Below are positions 8,756 to 17,457 of a stretch of DNA of 40,741 bases, piece by piece. How positions within the stretch are numbered: position 1 is the first letter of the stretch; every line of letters starts with the position of its first letter. Location of the stretch: the NCBI GenBank assembly GCA_015485385.1, contig WFTS01000021.1, positions 1 through 40,741 on the forward strand. Reading direction: 5' to 3'. A program made the translations under genes and the position numbers. This DNA is from Kordiimonadales bacterium (GTDB taxonomy: Bacteria; Pseudomonadota; Alphaproteobacteria; Sphingomonadales; Kordiimonadaceae). The notes under the pieces were generated by a model. The model had not been told where the DNA came from. It searched no databases and worked only from the letters and a program-made list of their open reading frames with translations.

Positions 8756-10852
8756 ATGTTGACAGCCCCTAAAACCCTTGAAGCCCCGCGCGCTATTGAA
8801 AAGCCTTACAGTGTGTCACATCACGGTGTGACACTGTGTGACACGTATCATTGGCTTAAAGACCCCAAGTATCCCGATGTCAAGGATGAAGAAATTCTTG
8901 CGTATTTACGCCAAGAGAACACTTATTTCGCCTCCGTAATGAAACCGCATACTGCCGTGACCGATGAATTGTTCCATGAGATCAAGGGCCGGGTCAAGGA
9001 CGATGATGCCAGCGTACCGTGGCAAGAGGGCAAGTATGATTTCCGCTGGGCGTTTAAGGCAGGCGCACAGTATAGGGTGTGGTACTATAGGCCCCGCACT
9101 GCGGATATTTTTCAAGGTAGCGGCTGGCAGGTTTTGCTGGACGAAAATACCGAGGCCGAGGGCAAAGAGTTTTTCAAACTTGGTGCGCTGTCGGTTAGCC
9201 CGGATGGGCGTTATCTTGCCTACAGCGCCGATGATAACGGTTCAGAACGCTTCACAGTTCGTGTGCTGGATTTAAAAAAAGGCACTATGATGCCGGACGA
9301 GGTTTTGGAAACTTCGGGCGAGCTGGTGTGGGGCTCTGACAGTAAATCCTTTGCATATGTGAAGGTTTCTAAAGAATGGAGGCCTTATCAGGTTGTCAGG
9401 CATAAGCTGGGGGATGACCGTGACAGTCCCTTGTTTACAGAGGAAAATTCAAGCTTTTTTGTTCATATTCAGTCCACAAGTTCGCGTAAATATTTGGTGA
9501 TCCGGTCAGCTGACCATGTCACTGCTGAGTGCCACCTGTTGCCACTTGAAGATTTGAGCGCAGACCCTGTGTGCCTTGCCCCGCGCAGAAGGGGCCATGA
9601 TTATTATGTCGATCACGGTGGGCAGGATATTTATGTGCGCTCTAACAAAGACCACCAAAATTTTTGTATCTATAGCACCGCAGAACAAACACCTGAGGAA
9701 GCGCAGTGGCGTGAAGAAATTAAAGGCAGTGACCGCAGGTATCTGCACGGGATGCAGGCTTTTGACGGCTTTGTTGCGCTCAATGACCGCTTAGATGGGC
9801 TTGATCAGATATTTATATGGAAGTCAGGCTCCGAAGGCCATTATGTCACGCTACCAGAGGCGGTCTATGAGGTGGGGATCGGAAACAATTCGGAAGCGAA
9901 ACAAAATTTTATCCGGTTGAATTATTCCAGCCTTACATCCCCGCCAACCGTGTTTGATTACCAATTTACGCAGGGTGATAAAAAGGGTGTTCTGCTGCTG
10001 CGTAAAGAGCAGGAAATCCCGTCTGGCTATGATAAAACCAACTATCACAGCGAGCGATTGATTGTGACAGCGCGTGACGGTGCGCAGGTGCCTGTTAGCA
10101 TTGTCTATAAAAAGGGCTGGTCTAAAAACTCTGGCGCGCCGCTGCACCTTTATGGGTACGGAGCATATGGTTTGGGCATGAGCCCGTCTTTCTCAAGCGC
10201 TCGGCTGTCGCTTCTGGATCGGGGGTTCGTTTATGCTATCGCGCATGTGCGTGGCGGCGACGAAATGGGCTATGGTTGGTACGAAGCAGGCAAACTAGAG
10301 AGGCGCAAAAATACCTTCAATGATTTTGTTGATGTAGCGCGTTCCTTGAACGATCAGGGGTATGCAGCAAAAGGCGGTATCAGTATTTCAGGCGGCAGTG
10401 CAGGTGGTGAGCTGATGGGGGCTGTGCTCAACCAAGCGCCTGAGCTGTTTAAGGGCGCTGTGCTGCATGTACCATTTGTGGATGTCTTGAATACCATGCT
10501 TGACGCCGACCTGCCGCTCACGCCGATCGAATGGCCCGAATGGGGCAATCCTATTGAAGACGCCGCGGCCTACAAAACCATCGCGTCTTACTGTCCTTAC
10601 AGCAATATTGAGGCAAAAAATTACCCTCCGATGATGGTAACCGGCGGCCTAAACGACCCGCGCGTAACTTACTGGGAGCCCGCAAAATGGACAGCAAAAT
10701 TGCGCGCGGTTAAAACAGATAATAGCTTGCTTGTGATGAAAATAAACATGGGTGCAGGTCACGGCGGCAAGTCCGGACGTTTCGAGCGCCTACACGAAGT
10801 CGCTGAAGAATATACGTTTTTGCTGATGTGCTTCGATCTAGTAAATAAATAA
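8756..10852 (+). CDS. ptrB: Oligopeptidase B (S9A prolyl oligopeptidase family)
   Basis: 698 residues, the normal length. An N-terminal beta-propeller (about 70-400) covers a C-terminal alpha/beta hydrolase. It cleaves short peptides after Arg/Lys in the cytoplasm. Catalytic triad: Ser548 in SGGSAGGELMG, Asp634 in GGLNDPRVTYWEP and His669 in GAGHGGKSGR. The YGAYG, RGGDEMGYGWYEAGK, VPFVDVLNTM and EWGNP stretches are characteristic of oligopeptidase B rather than prolyl oligopeptidase. The ATG has AAAGGA 8 bases upstream. It is divergent from the aminopeptidase P gene, so peptide breakdown is a local theme. Confidence 0.92.
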   Translation: MLTAPKTLEAPRAIEKPYSVSHHGVTLCDTYHWLKDPKYPDVKDEEILAYLRQENTYFASVMKPHTAVTDELFHEIKGRVKDDDASVPWQEGKYDFRWAFKAGAQYRVWYYRPRTADIFQGSGWQVLLDENTEAEGKEFFKLGALSVSPDGRYLAYSADDNGSERFTVRVLDLKKGTMMPDEVLETSGELVWGSDSKSFAYVKVSKEWRPYQVVRHKLGDDRDSPLFTEENSSFFVHIQSTSSRKYLVIRSADHVTAECHLLPLEDLSADPVCLAPRRRGHDYYVDHGGQDIYVRSNKDHQNFCIYSTAEQTPEEAQWREEIKGSDRRYLHGMQAFDGFVALNDRLDGLDQIFIWKSGSEGHYVTLPEAVYEVGIGNNSEAKQNFIRLNYSSLTSPPTVFDYQFTQGDKKGVLLLRKEQEIPSGYDKTNYHSERLIVTARDGAQVPVSIVYKKGWSKNSGAPLHLYGYGAYGLGMSPSFSSARLSLLDRGFVYAIAHVRGGDEMGYGWYEAGKLERRKNTFNDFVDVARSLNDQGYAAKGGISISGGSAGGELMGAVLNQAPELFKGAVLHVPFVDVLNTMLDADLPLTPIEWPEWGNPIEDAAAYKTIASYCPYSNIEAKNYPPMMVTGGLNDPRVTYWEPAKWTAKLRAVKTDNSLLVMKINMGAGHGGKSGRFERLHEVAEEYTFLLMCFDLVNK

Positions 10853-10974
10853 CCGAACGTTCGTTAGGTATTTATGGCCACCAAGGCCGTGCAACAATTT
10901 TGTCGCAATCGCGCACAGCACTGTGTCGTAATTGCGCGCAATATTATAAGGGAACTGTGGGCAGTAATTAGGTT

Positions 10975-11418
10975 TTATGAGGACTGCGCGCTTGCGTGTA
11001 AATGCTCTAGGGTTGGCTTTAAGCCTGACAGGTCATAGCCGGCTTTGGTTGCCGCGTCTAATGCTTCATTTGTGGGTGTCCCGCCGACAAAAGCCTCAGC
11101 CAAAGCCCACATATTCGTGCTGCGGGTGCCTGTTCGGCAGTAAGCCAGAATTTTATCACTGTCGCGCAGGGCAAAGCTCATGGCTTCAATGCCTTCCATG
11201 GTCATCTGGCCGGGAGTGACCGGAATATAAGCCCATTTAATGCCTTTTTTATCGGCATAAGCCGCCAGCTGTTCATTGGTTGGCTGGCCGTCTTCTTCGC
11301 CGTCTGGGCGGTTGTTGACAATCATGGTCACGCCCAACATGGCGGCCTCGTCGATATCGGCTGTGCTGATCTGCGGGGATACAATGATTTTGTCACTTAA
11401 TTGGCGAAAGTCGCTCAT
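10975..11418 (-). CDS. DUF442/TIGR01244 protein tyrosine phosphatase-like protein
   Basis: 147 residues. The conserved phosphatase-like P-loop is CRTGTRS (C94-S100). TIGR01244/DUF442 is a stand-alone domain also fused to beta-lactamase-like sulfur-metabolism proteins (Blh) in other bacteria. Visible features: IVNNRPDGEEDGQP (the typical IN.R.DGEE.GQP block) and VTPGQMTME. No signal peptide. The substrate is unknown; the family has been linked to biofilm and sulfide responses in relatives. It converges with oligopeptidase B. Confidence 0.85.
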   Translation of the reverse strand: MSDFRQLSDKIIVSPQISTADIDEAAMLGVTMIVNNRPDGEEDGQPTNEQLAAYADKKGIKWAYIPVTPGQMTMEGIEAMSFALRDSDKILAYCRTGTRSTNMWALAEAFVGGTPTNEALDAATKAGYDLSGLKPTLEHLHASAQSS

Positions 11419-11499
11419 GGAATATGCCTTTTTGATTGGATATTATTCAGTATGCTAGAGAACCGCGGTTAAGAAAAGGTAAGCGTTGCCTGTAAGCGC

Positions 11500-12129
11500 T
11501 TATAAAGGTGCGTTACTGTAATAGTGCCATGCCAAAAGAGCCATCACACTTCGGTAAGGCCGCCAGCGTTTGCCAATGTCATCACACTGTTTTTCAGAGG
11601 GACGATCTTGCATCCCGATGATGCGTCCAATACCAACACGAACAGCCAAATCCCCCACAGGCATAATGTCTGCACGGCCCAGTGAGAACATCATATACAT
11701 ATGCGCGCTCCATACCCCCAGGCCCTTAACAGCAGTGATTGCTTTAACGGCTTCATCATCGGAAAGTCGTTCAAGCATAGCGAAATCCAGTGTGCGGTCC
11801 TGCACCGTTTGGCAGAGCGAACGCACATATGAAATTTTCTGGCGCGATAGACCTGCTGCGCGCAGGTCTTCATCACTGATTTGGTCATAAGTGTCTGGCC
11901 CTGCGGCTGTTCCTGCTAATGCGTCGACGCGGCCCCATATAGTGGCAGCGGCCTTAACAGAAAGCTGTTGGCCAACAATCACCCGAAGCAGAGTCGTAAA
12001 GCCCTGATCATTGATACGCTCTGCCGGATAGCCCACCAGTTTAACGGCTGCCGCAACATGAGTATCGGTTTTAGCAAGCGTATTAAGCGCGGTTTTAATA
12101 TCGTCTGTTCTGAGCGCAAAGTTTGCCAT
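11500..12129 (-). CDS. DNA-3-methyladenine glycosylase II (AlkA family)
   Basis: 209 residues. A helix-hairpin-helix GPD glycosylase that removes alkylated purines from DNA. The core reads LLRVIVGQQLSVKAAATIW, then the HhH segment AVKGLGVWSAHMYMMFSLGR, then DIMPVGDLAVR with the catalytic Asp160. It lacks the N-terminal domain of E. coli AlkA, as do most short alphaproteobacterial members. The ATG at 12129 (MANFALRTDD) has an AAGGCG SD; the frame is open 20 codons further upstream without an SD. On the same strand as its neighbours, with no clear operon. Confidence 0.88.
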   Translation of the reverse strand: MANFALRTDDIKTALNTLAKTDTHVAAAVKLVGYPAERINDQGFTTLLRVIVGQQLSVKAAATIWGRVDALAGTAAGPDTYDQISDEDLRAAGLSRQKISYVRSLCQTVQDRTLDFAMLERLSDDEAVKAITAVKGLGVWSAHMYMMFSLGRADIMPVGDLAVRVGIGRIIGMQDRPSEKQCDDIGKRWRPYRSVMALLAWHYYSNAPL

Positions 12130-12221
12130 GAAACGCCTTTTTGGTGAAATCAGATGCAGCACCCTAGTGCGCACGGCTTGGCGGGACAAGAGACAGTTTC
12201 GGACATATGTTTGCGCCCGGC

Positions 12222-13949
12222 TTAGTAGGCTGAAAACTCACCTGCCACACCCCATGCAACTAGGATCAGGAATAAAACCAAGGCGCTCACGCTTATGAGG
12301 GCAAGATGCAGGGGGGCAATGAATATGGCCGCGCCTTGAGGCATCTCATTTTTGCGGGTAAAAGAAATCGCAAACAGAGGCAGGCTAAGGACCAGCGCAA
12401 GCCCTGTATTGAGCATAATGCGCCACAGGATTACCAACCAAGAACTATCCCAAATGAAAACGGCTTTAGGCCATAGGTAATAGTCTGCAGCGATACCTCC
12501 AGCAACCATCAGTGTTCCAAGAGTGCCAAACAGAGCCATCCTACGCCACCGGGGTGACACGTTACTGCCCAAATATACAGCGCTTGAAAGCAATATCAGC
12601 ATCACCACCGGCATCAAATCTAAAACAAATTCCGTGTTTCCTAAAATGCCGATAAAGCGATATAGCGTACCATCCAGCACCAGATAGCCGCCTTGTCGGT
12701 ATGGGCTGAGGATAACCCGTTCCCCGCCAAGGCTATCAAATAGGTAAGGTGCGCGTTTTTGAAACGTCAGCCGTTCGCCATTTGTGAATTCCAGATACAG
12801 TGTGCCGTCAGATGTATCAGATAAGGTTAGCCTTTCACTCGCGAGCGTTTTAAGCCTGTGTGCGAGCCAAGCTGACGGGGCATCCGAACGTACATAATTG
12901 CCGTTAAACCGTATATTTCTATCCGATAGCCCCTGAGCTTGTGCGATGCGGTTATCCGGTTGGGCGGGTAGAAAGCTCTGGTCTGCGATGGCCTCTATTG
13001 CGTGCAAAAAATCAGGGTCAATGCCGTTTAAAGTGACAAATGATATGCCTTGTTTCGGAAACGTAACAAATGACGCCCCGAGGGGGGCTTTGTTGAAATT
13101 AGCTGATATAGGCTCAGTGGGCGGGTGGATATAACTGCGTTTTCCCACGTCAGTTAGCGCAGACCCTAATAAGCGGCGCGGCCCAACAGGGTGCATGCGC
13201 CAGCTTTGCTTTTGGGTAAACTGCGCGTAGATGTCTTTTGGTAAAAAGCGGGTTCCGTTCTTGTCTCTGTTGCGCACCGTTAGGCGGGATATTTCTGCAA
13301 TAAGGGCTCCGTTTCCTGTCATGTCTTGGAGCCGGGAAAGCGCACTTGCGCCCGTGCCAAGCTTCAGGCTGCCGCTAGCCAGCCCAAGCGGGTTAAGAAG
13401 ATGCTTGTTGATCAGGTTTTCAAGGGTATCCGCGCCTTTAGCCTCGAGGAAGACCGCGAGTAAACTCCACCCCACACTGTCAGCATGGGCAATTTTCCCG
13501 GCTGTTCTAACCTGCGTGAGATAATGATCTAGCGTCACAAGACCGTCAGTGCGGGGCGGGACTGCAAAACCAGCGGTTTCGGTCAGAATATGGCGCGGCG
13601 TAACTGCAACTCGGAAGGGATTTTCTGGCAGTAAATCAGGTAAGGTTCGGGCGATATTTTCGTCTAAATCAAGACGCCCGGCGGCTAGCATACGCAGTGC
13701 CGTTAGGGTCAAGACACTGCGGCTCATGGGGCCAAGGCGATAATGTTGATTTGCCGTGACGGCGCTTAACCCCTGTGTGATGGGGCCATTGATATAAAAT
13801 CTGTTGGTATTGATGACTTGGGCGCGTACGGATGCCTCTAGTGTATCAGGGTTAACACTGATAGCCTGAGCATAAAGCGGCACGCTGATAGCGGTGCAAA
13901 AGAGCACCACCGCAAGCCGCCAAAATGCAATAATAGACTTTGCCATCAA
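12222..13949 (-). CDS. Membrane-anchored beta-lactamase/S12-like protein lacking catalytic motifs
   Basis: 575 residues. The N-terminus is a signal peptide (AFWRLAVVLFCTAISVPLYAQA). Residues about 35-330 have the layout of S12 serine hydrolases (class C beta-lactamase, esterase, D-Ala-D-Ala peptidase). The C-terminal 170 residues hold about four membrane segments (VVMLILLSSAVYLG and three more). The catalytic SxxK site is replaced by Pro74-Met-Ser-Arg77 (LGPMSRSV), the HTSG-like block reads ETAGF, and the YxN-type motif reads ADSVGW. So the enzyme site is lost at three places, and this may be a pseudoenzyme that binds peptidoglycan or a partner in the periplasm. Confidence 0.72.
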   Translation of the reverse strand: MMAKSIIAFWRLAVVLFCTAISVPLYAQAISVNPDTLEASVRAQVINTNRFYINGPITQGLSAVTANQHYRLGPMSRSVLTLTALRMLAAGRLDLDENIARTLPDLLPENPFRVAVTPRHILTETAGFAVPPRTDGLVTLDHYLTQVRTAGKIAHADSVGWSLLAVFLEAKGADTLENLINKHLLNPLGLASGSLKLGTGASALSRLQDMTGNGALIAEISRLTVRNRDKNGTRFLPKDIYAQFTQKQSWRMHPVGPRRLLGSALTDVGKRSYIHPPTEPISANFNKAPLGASFVTFPKQGISFVTLNGIDPDFLHAIEAIADQSFLPAQPDNRIAQAQGLSDRNIRFNGNYVRSDAPSAWLAHRLKTLASERLTLSDTSDGTLYLEFTNGERLTFQKRAPYLFDSLGGERVILSPYRQGGYLVLDGTLYRFIGILGNTEFVLDLMPVVMLILLSSAVYLGSNVSPRWRRMALFGTLGTLMVAGGIAADYYLWPKAVFIWDSSWLVILWRIMLNTGLALVLSLPLFAISFTRKNEMPQGAAIFIAPLHLALISVSALVLFLILVAWGVAGEFSAY

Positions 13950-14085
13950 TGTGATCCTTCCCCTTTGGGCAAGCCTGATATAAACATACTCAAGGTGGTT
14001 TTGACTATAGTTTGCTTCGCCAGTTTACTTCAGGAGTTTTCTTCGGGTTTTGACCATCAGAGTTAAGGGGCTTTGGGACATCGCT

Positions 14086-14757
14086 ATGAATGATGCACAT
14101 TTTTTACCGCTTGAAGGCTATATTCACCGCAGCACAGATGAAATGCTGGCGCGCAGTCGAGACTTTTTCAATCTGATGAAAACACGCCGCACGGTTCGGG
14201 ATTTTGCCGATACGCCTGTTCCGCGAGAAGTGATTGAAAATGCAATTCGCACAGCGGGTCGGGCCCCGTCAGGCGCCAATAAACAGCCCTGGCATTTTGC
14301 TGTGATTTCCAGCCCCGATGCGAAAGCAAAATTGCGGGCCGCAGCAGAACAAGAAGAGCGTGAGTTTTATGGTGGGAAGGCCTCAGAAACTTGGCTGAAA
14401 GACCTAGAGCCTTTTGGCACAAATGATCAAAAGCCTTTCCTTGAGGTCGCGCCTTATTTGATTGCGGTTTTTCGTGAAAGTTACGGTATCGACGCTGAAA
14501 CGGGTGAACGCACGCAGAATTATTATGTCCATGAAAGTGCGGGCCTTGCGTCTGGTTTTTTGATCGCAGCTTTGCACAGTGCTGGGCTTGCCACACTTAC
14601 ACACACACCGTCTCCGATGGGATTTCTCAATGAAATTTGTGGCCGCCCAAAAAATGAGCGCCCTATCATGCTTGTTGTTACGGGCTATGCAGCAGACGGT
14701 GTGATGGTGCCAGATATTGATAAAAAGCCGCTGTCGGAAATTTCAAGCTGGATATAA
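14086..14757 (+). CDS. Nitroreductase family protein (FMN-dependent)
   Basis: 223 residues from the ATG at 14086 (GGGA about 8 bases before); a TTG at 14050 would add 12 residues. The FMN-binding MKTRRTVRDF (Arg pair), RAPSGANKQPWHF and GLATLTHTPSPMGFL blocks match the iodotyrosine deiodinase/BluB-like nitroreductase group, which uses FMN and reduces or dehalogenates aromatic or quinone substrates. The substrate is not deducible. It converges on the MipA gene with a 28-base gap containing a tandem repeat, and is divergent from the serine hydrolase-like gene. Confidence 0.85.
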   Translation: MNDAHFLPLEGYIHRSTDEMLARSRDFFNLMKTRRTVRDFADTPVPREVIENAIRTAGRAPSGANKQPWHFAVISSPDAKAKLRAAAEQEEREFYGGKASETWLKDLEPFGTNDQKPFLEVAPYLIAVFRESYGIDAETGERTQNYYVHESAGLASGFLIAALHSAGLATLTHTPSPMGFLNEICGRPKNERPIMLVVTGYAADGVMVPDIDKKPLSEISSWI

Positions 14758-14760
14758 GTC

Positions 14761-14794
14761 GGCTTACATTAAAAACCGGTTTACATTAAAAGCT
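14761..14794. repeat. 17-bp tandem repeat over the MipA stop codon
   Basis: Two 17-bp units (14761-14777 and 14778-14794) differ at three positions. The MipA stop (TAA, read on the minus strand at 14788-14786) lies in the second unit, and the first unit repeats the same TTAATGTAA stop context just downstream of the gene. It lies between the convergent nitroreductase and MipA genes. Confidence 0.75.
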
Positions 14795-15631
14795 GAAGAC
14801 CAGCCCACTGCCCGCGATCAATTGCGCGGCTGAGCCTTCGCCTTGTGCTAGGGGGCTGTTTTTAGCACTTCCAAAAAGACGGCCGTAAGAAATGAGGGTC
14901 AAGAGCCGTACTTTATCGGTTAGTGTATAGGCGCCTATCAGGTTGGCAGATGCCTCGGAAAATCCGCTTGATGCGGTAAAGACAGGAAGTCCGGAAGCCG
15001 AGTTTTCTGCCTGTGCAGGGGTGATTCCAAACTGGGTTTGCATTGTCCGAGCGGATAGCCATTTGGCCCTTACTCCAAGCATGGCAACAAAATTATCAGT
15101 TTTATAAATGCCGTGATTTGCGGTTAAACGCACGCTGCTGCGCACATTCTGTCCCAAGCCTGAGCGGTAATCTATCGAGGCAATCGCTGCGTTGGATTGG
15201 TAGCGTACAAAGGCTCCGATTTCGATTGTACTATTGATATCGCCAAGGCCAGCAAGCGCGGGGTTACGGTTCTCTGCCCTGCCGGTGCGGAGATTTAACA
15301 AAGGCCCAAACTCGAAGTTTCCGGTGCGGAAGGCGCGAAATGTCAGCAAAGGGCCATTGAGGCGCCATTTGTCTTTGTAGCGAATATCAATCAGCGGCAG
15401 TACGCGCATCCGGTAATCATTTGACCCCACATAATCTGGCATGGCACCTACACCGAAACCAACGCGGGCGTTTACATCTTCTAGGCTTAGTTCATCTGGC
15501 CAGATAAGGTCTAGCCCGTCTTGAACGGTCTCAAACGCCTTGTTGATGCCCTCGCCGAATACCGATTGAGCGGCCGCAGTTGCGGTGATCAGAGGGGCTA
15601 TCAGAAGGGCTACCAGAATTGGTTTTATCAT
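14786..15631 (-). CDS. MipA/OmpV family outer membrane protein
   Basis: 281 residues from the ATG at 15631, which begins a signal peptide (MIKPILVALLIAPLITATAAAQ, cut after AAA or AAQ). The mature part is a beta-barrel: GFGVGAMPDYVGSNDYRMR (the family hallmark), VLPLIDIRY, then alternating strands, ending in a C-terminal Phe (LVFSF), the usual barrel assembly signal. MipA homologues act as scaffold proteins for murein synthesis or as porin-like proteins; which role applies here cannot be told. Upstream codons to 15742 are open but carry no signal peptide. Confidence 0.85.
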   Translation of the reverse strand: MIKPILVALLIAPLITATAAAQSVFGEGINKAFETVQDGLDLIWPDELSLEDVNARVGFGVGAMPDYVGSNDYRMRVLPLIDIRYKDKWRLNGPLLTFRAFRTGNFEFGPLLNLRTGRAENRNPALAGLGDINSTIEIGAFVRYQSNAAIASIDYRSGLGQNVRSSVRLTANHGIYKTDNFVAMLGVRAKWLSARTMQTQFGITPAQAENSASGLPVFTASSGFSEASANLIGAYTLTDKVRLLTLISYGRLFGSAKNSPLAQGEGSAAQLIAGSGLVFSF

Positions 15632-15809
15632 GTGAGAGAATCCAGATTGGGCAAGTATCCTATGTGCCTTTACAATTTTTATGCGAATATATGCACATAA
15701 TGAATAAGACAAAAAGGTAAAACTAAGGCAAACATCTGTCAAAAAATTGCGGTATTTTGATTAAAATATCGTTGCAGGGCAGAGAGGGGCGCGGCGACAG
15801 CGCGTAAGG

Positions 15810-15899
15810 CCAGCGTTTCACACCCCAGCGTTTCACAAGTTTACACCAAAGCCAGCGCTTTACCCAAAAGGGCGACCCATCCCCTAAAGGGGCGATCTA
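15810..15899 (-). repeat. Degenerate repeats downstream of the MATE gene
   Basis: A 15-bp unit, CCAGCGTTTCACACC, is repeated as CCAGCGTTTCACAAG (15810-15824 and 15825-15839). Nearer the MATE stop, two loose 20-bp units can be seen on the minus strand, each beginning RTCGCCC. The second pair is weaker than the first. This fits the habit of tandem repeats at gene 3' ends seen elsewhere in the window. Confidence 0.5.
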
Positions 15900-17273
15900 G
15901 CTGATAAGCGGCCGCCGTACCAGCCAGATCAAGCGCGTGATCTGCAATGTCCAGGCAGTGCAGACGCCGGTAAGCATACCAAGCATCAAGCCCTTGAGGC
16001 CCAACCCTAAGGGGAATGCAAAATAATAGCAGGCCGGCAGCATAATAAATACGAAAGAGATGGTTTGCAGATAGGTCGGCCACCATGTTTCTTTAAAGCC
16101 GCGCAGCACAAGCGATGCCACCATCTGCGACGCATCAAAGAGCATCGACAGGATAAATATGGATGATATGGGCAACAGCACTAAAATGATGCGTTCATCG
16201 TTGGTGAAGATGCGCATCAAGCTCTCGGTATTAAAAAAGATAATAATGCCAAGCCCACCCACGAGGGCAAACGTCAGCAGTATCCCGCTCAGAGAGGCAA
16301 GCATTGTATCGGTGCGGTCCCTGCGGGCGAAGGAAATGCCCACACGCACGGTTGTTGCAATGCCGATACCGATCGAGACCATCAACGGTATGCCGACCAG
16401 TTGAAACATAACGCCGTATGCTGCAAGCGGCACGGTGCCGAGCCAACCTGCAAATATCGCCAGCCCACCAAACGCCGCCACTTCTGCCGCCAGAGATACC
16501 CCTGAGGCATAGCCCATCTGCCGCTGGTCGGCCCAATCTTTATACGCTTGGCCATGAGGCTTGCGAACATGATATTTTTTTAGGCTGGGTGCCCACCAAA
16601 CAAAAGCAAGCGCGCTTGCAGCCATGAACCAGCGCACGCCAGTTGATGCCCAAGCAGAGCCTTCGGCACCCATTTCCGGCATGCCCCAATTTCCAAATAT
16701 CAGCGCGTAATTTAGGATCAAATTCACCAAGTTGGCGGCGAGCATCATGTAAAAGCCCACATCCGCGCGCTTAATGCCCTCTAGAAACATGGTGCAATTG
16801 ACAAATAAAAGATGCCCGGGCAGGCCCAGCGCCAAGATAACCGCAATCCAACCGCTCGCTTTGGCATCTGAGGTATTTTGCCCCAACAGCGTTAGCCAAT
16901 AGGCAGAGGGTAGCAGTATTAAAGCGGCCGCTGCGCCAATCGCCAGCGTGAAGGGCAGTGTTCTGCGCCAAACACGTCCGGCCTCGCGGAAGTCATCAAT
17001 GCCAAAGGCGTTCGATGTATAAAATAAAATCCCGGAAAGCAGCCCAAGCCCTACCACAAGGACGAACATGATCAGCGATTGGTTGGCAAGATTGAGCCAC
17101 GCCAAATGCTGCGTGGCATAATGACCAACCATTGCAGTATCGACCATAGCGATGGCCATCAAGCCAATCCGCATCATCACCGCTGGCAGAGCCAGCCGCG
17201 CCAGTTCGCTGAAATGCCGTTTGAGGCGGGTTTTCAGCCAGGCTGTGCTGTGATTTTGTCCAAGGAAAGACAT
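15897..17273 (-). CDS. MATE family multidrug/toxin efflux transporter
   Basis: 458 residues, the usual length, with 12 predicted membrane helices in two similar halves. The N-terminal LARLALPAVMMRIGLMAIAMVDTAMVGHY is the family signature, and the second half begins LAAEVAAFGGLAIFAGWLG. MATE proteins export cationic drugs or metabolites using Na+ or H+. The substrate is unknown. It reads away from the OPT gene (184-base gap) and is upstream of MipA on the same strand, with 265 bases between, so probably separate units. Confidence 0.9.
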   Translation of the reverse strand: MSFLGQNHSTAWLKTRLKRHFSELARLALPAVMMRIGLMAIAMVDTAMVGHYATQHLAWLNLANQSLIMFVLVVGLGLLSGILFYTSNAFGIDDFREAGRVWRRTLPFTLAIGAAAALILLPSAYWLTLLGQNTSDAKASGWIAVILALGLPGHLLFVNCTMFLEGIKRADVGFYMMLAANLVNLILNYALIFGNWGMPEMGAEGSAWASTGVRWFMAASALAFVWWAPSLKKYHVRKPHGQAYKDWADQRQMGYASGVSLAAEVAAFGGLAIFAGWLGTVPLAAYGVMFQLVGIPLMVSIGIGIATTVRVGISFARRDRTDTMLASLSGILLTFALVGGLGIIIFFNTESLMRIFTNDERIILVLLPISSIFILSMLFDASQMVASLVLRGFKETWWPTYLQTISFVFIMLPACYYFAFPLGLGLKGLMLGMLTGVCTAWTLQITRLIWLVRRPLIS

Positions 17274-17457
17274 GGGGATGGCTCGCTTAGGGTCTGAAGT
17301 TGGTTGGGGGTTATTGTCTGCGGCAGCCCCTTTTATGCTTTTGCTTCCAATGGGCGGCTCATATTAGGCTATTGCTAGGCTTGTTTGGTAATGCTTGCAA
17401 GACTTGTCTTTAGCTGCCAGCATACAGTGTTCATAAAAACTCTCGGGGGAGGGAAAT

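Noticed and set aside
12269-12276. Another GGAATAAA
   Set aside because: The 14-base spacing is followed by GCTTAT rather than CGTAGT, and the site lies inside a coding sequence in the opposite sense.
14168-14596. A 142-residue minus-strand ORF inside the nitroreductase gene
   Set aside because: The nitroreductase has all FMN motifs; the reverse ORF has no known domain.
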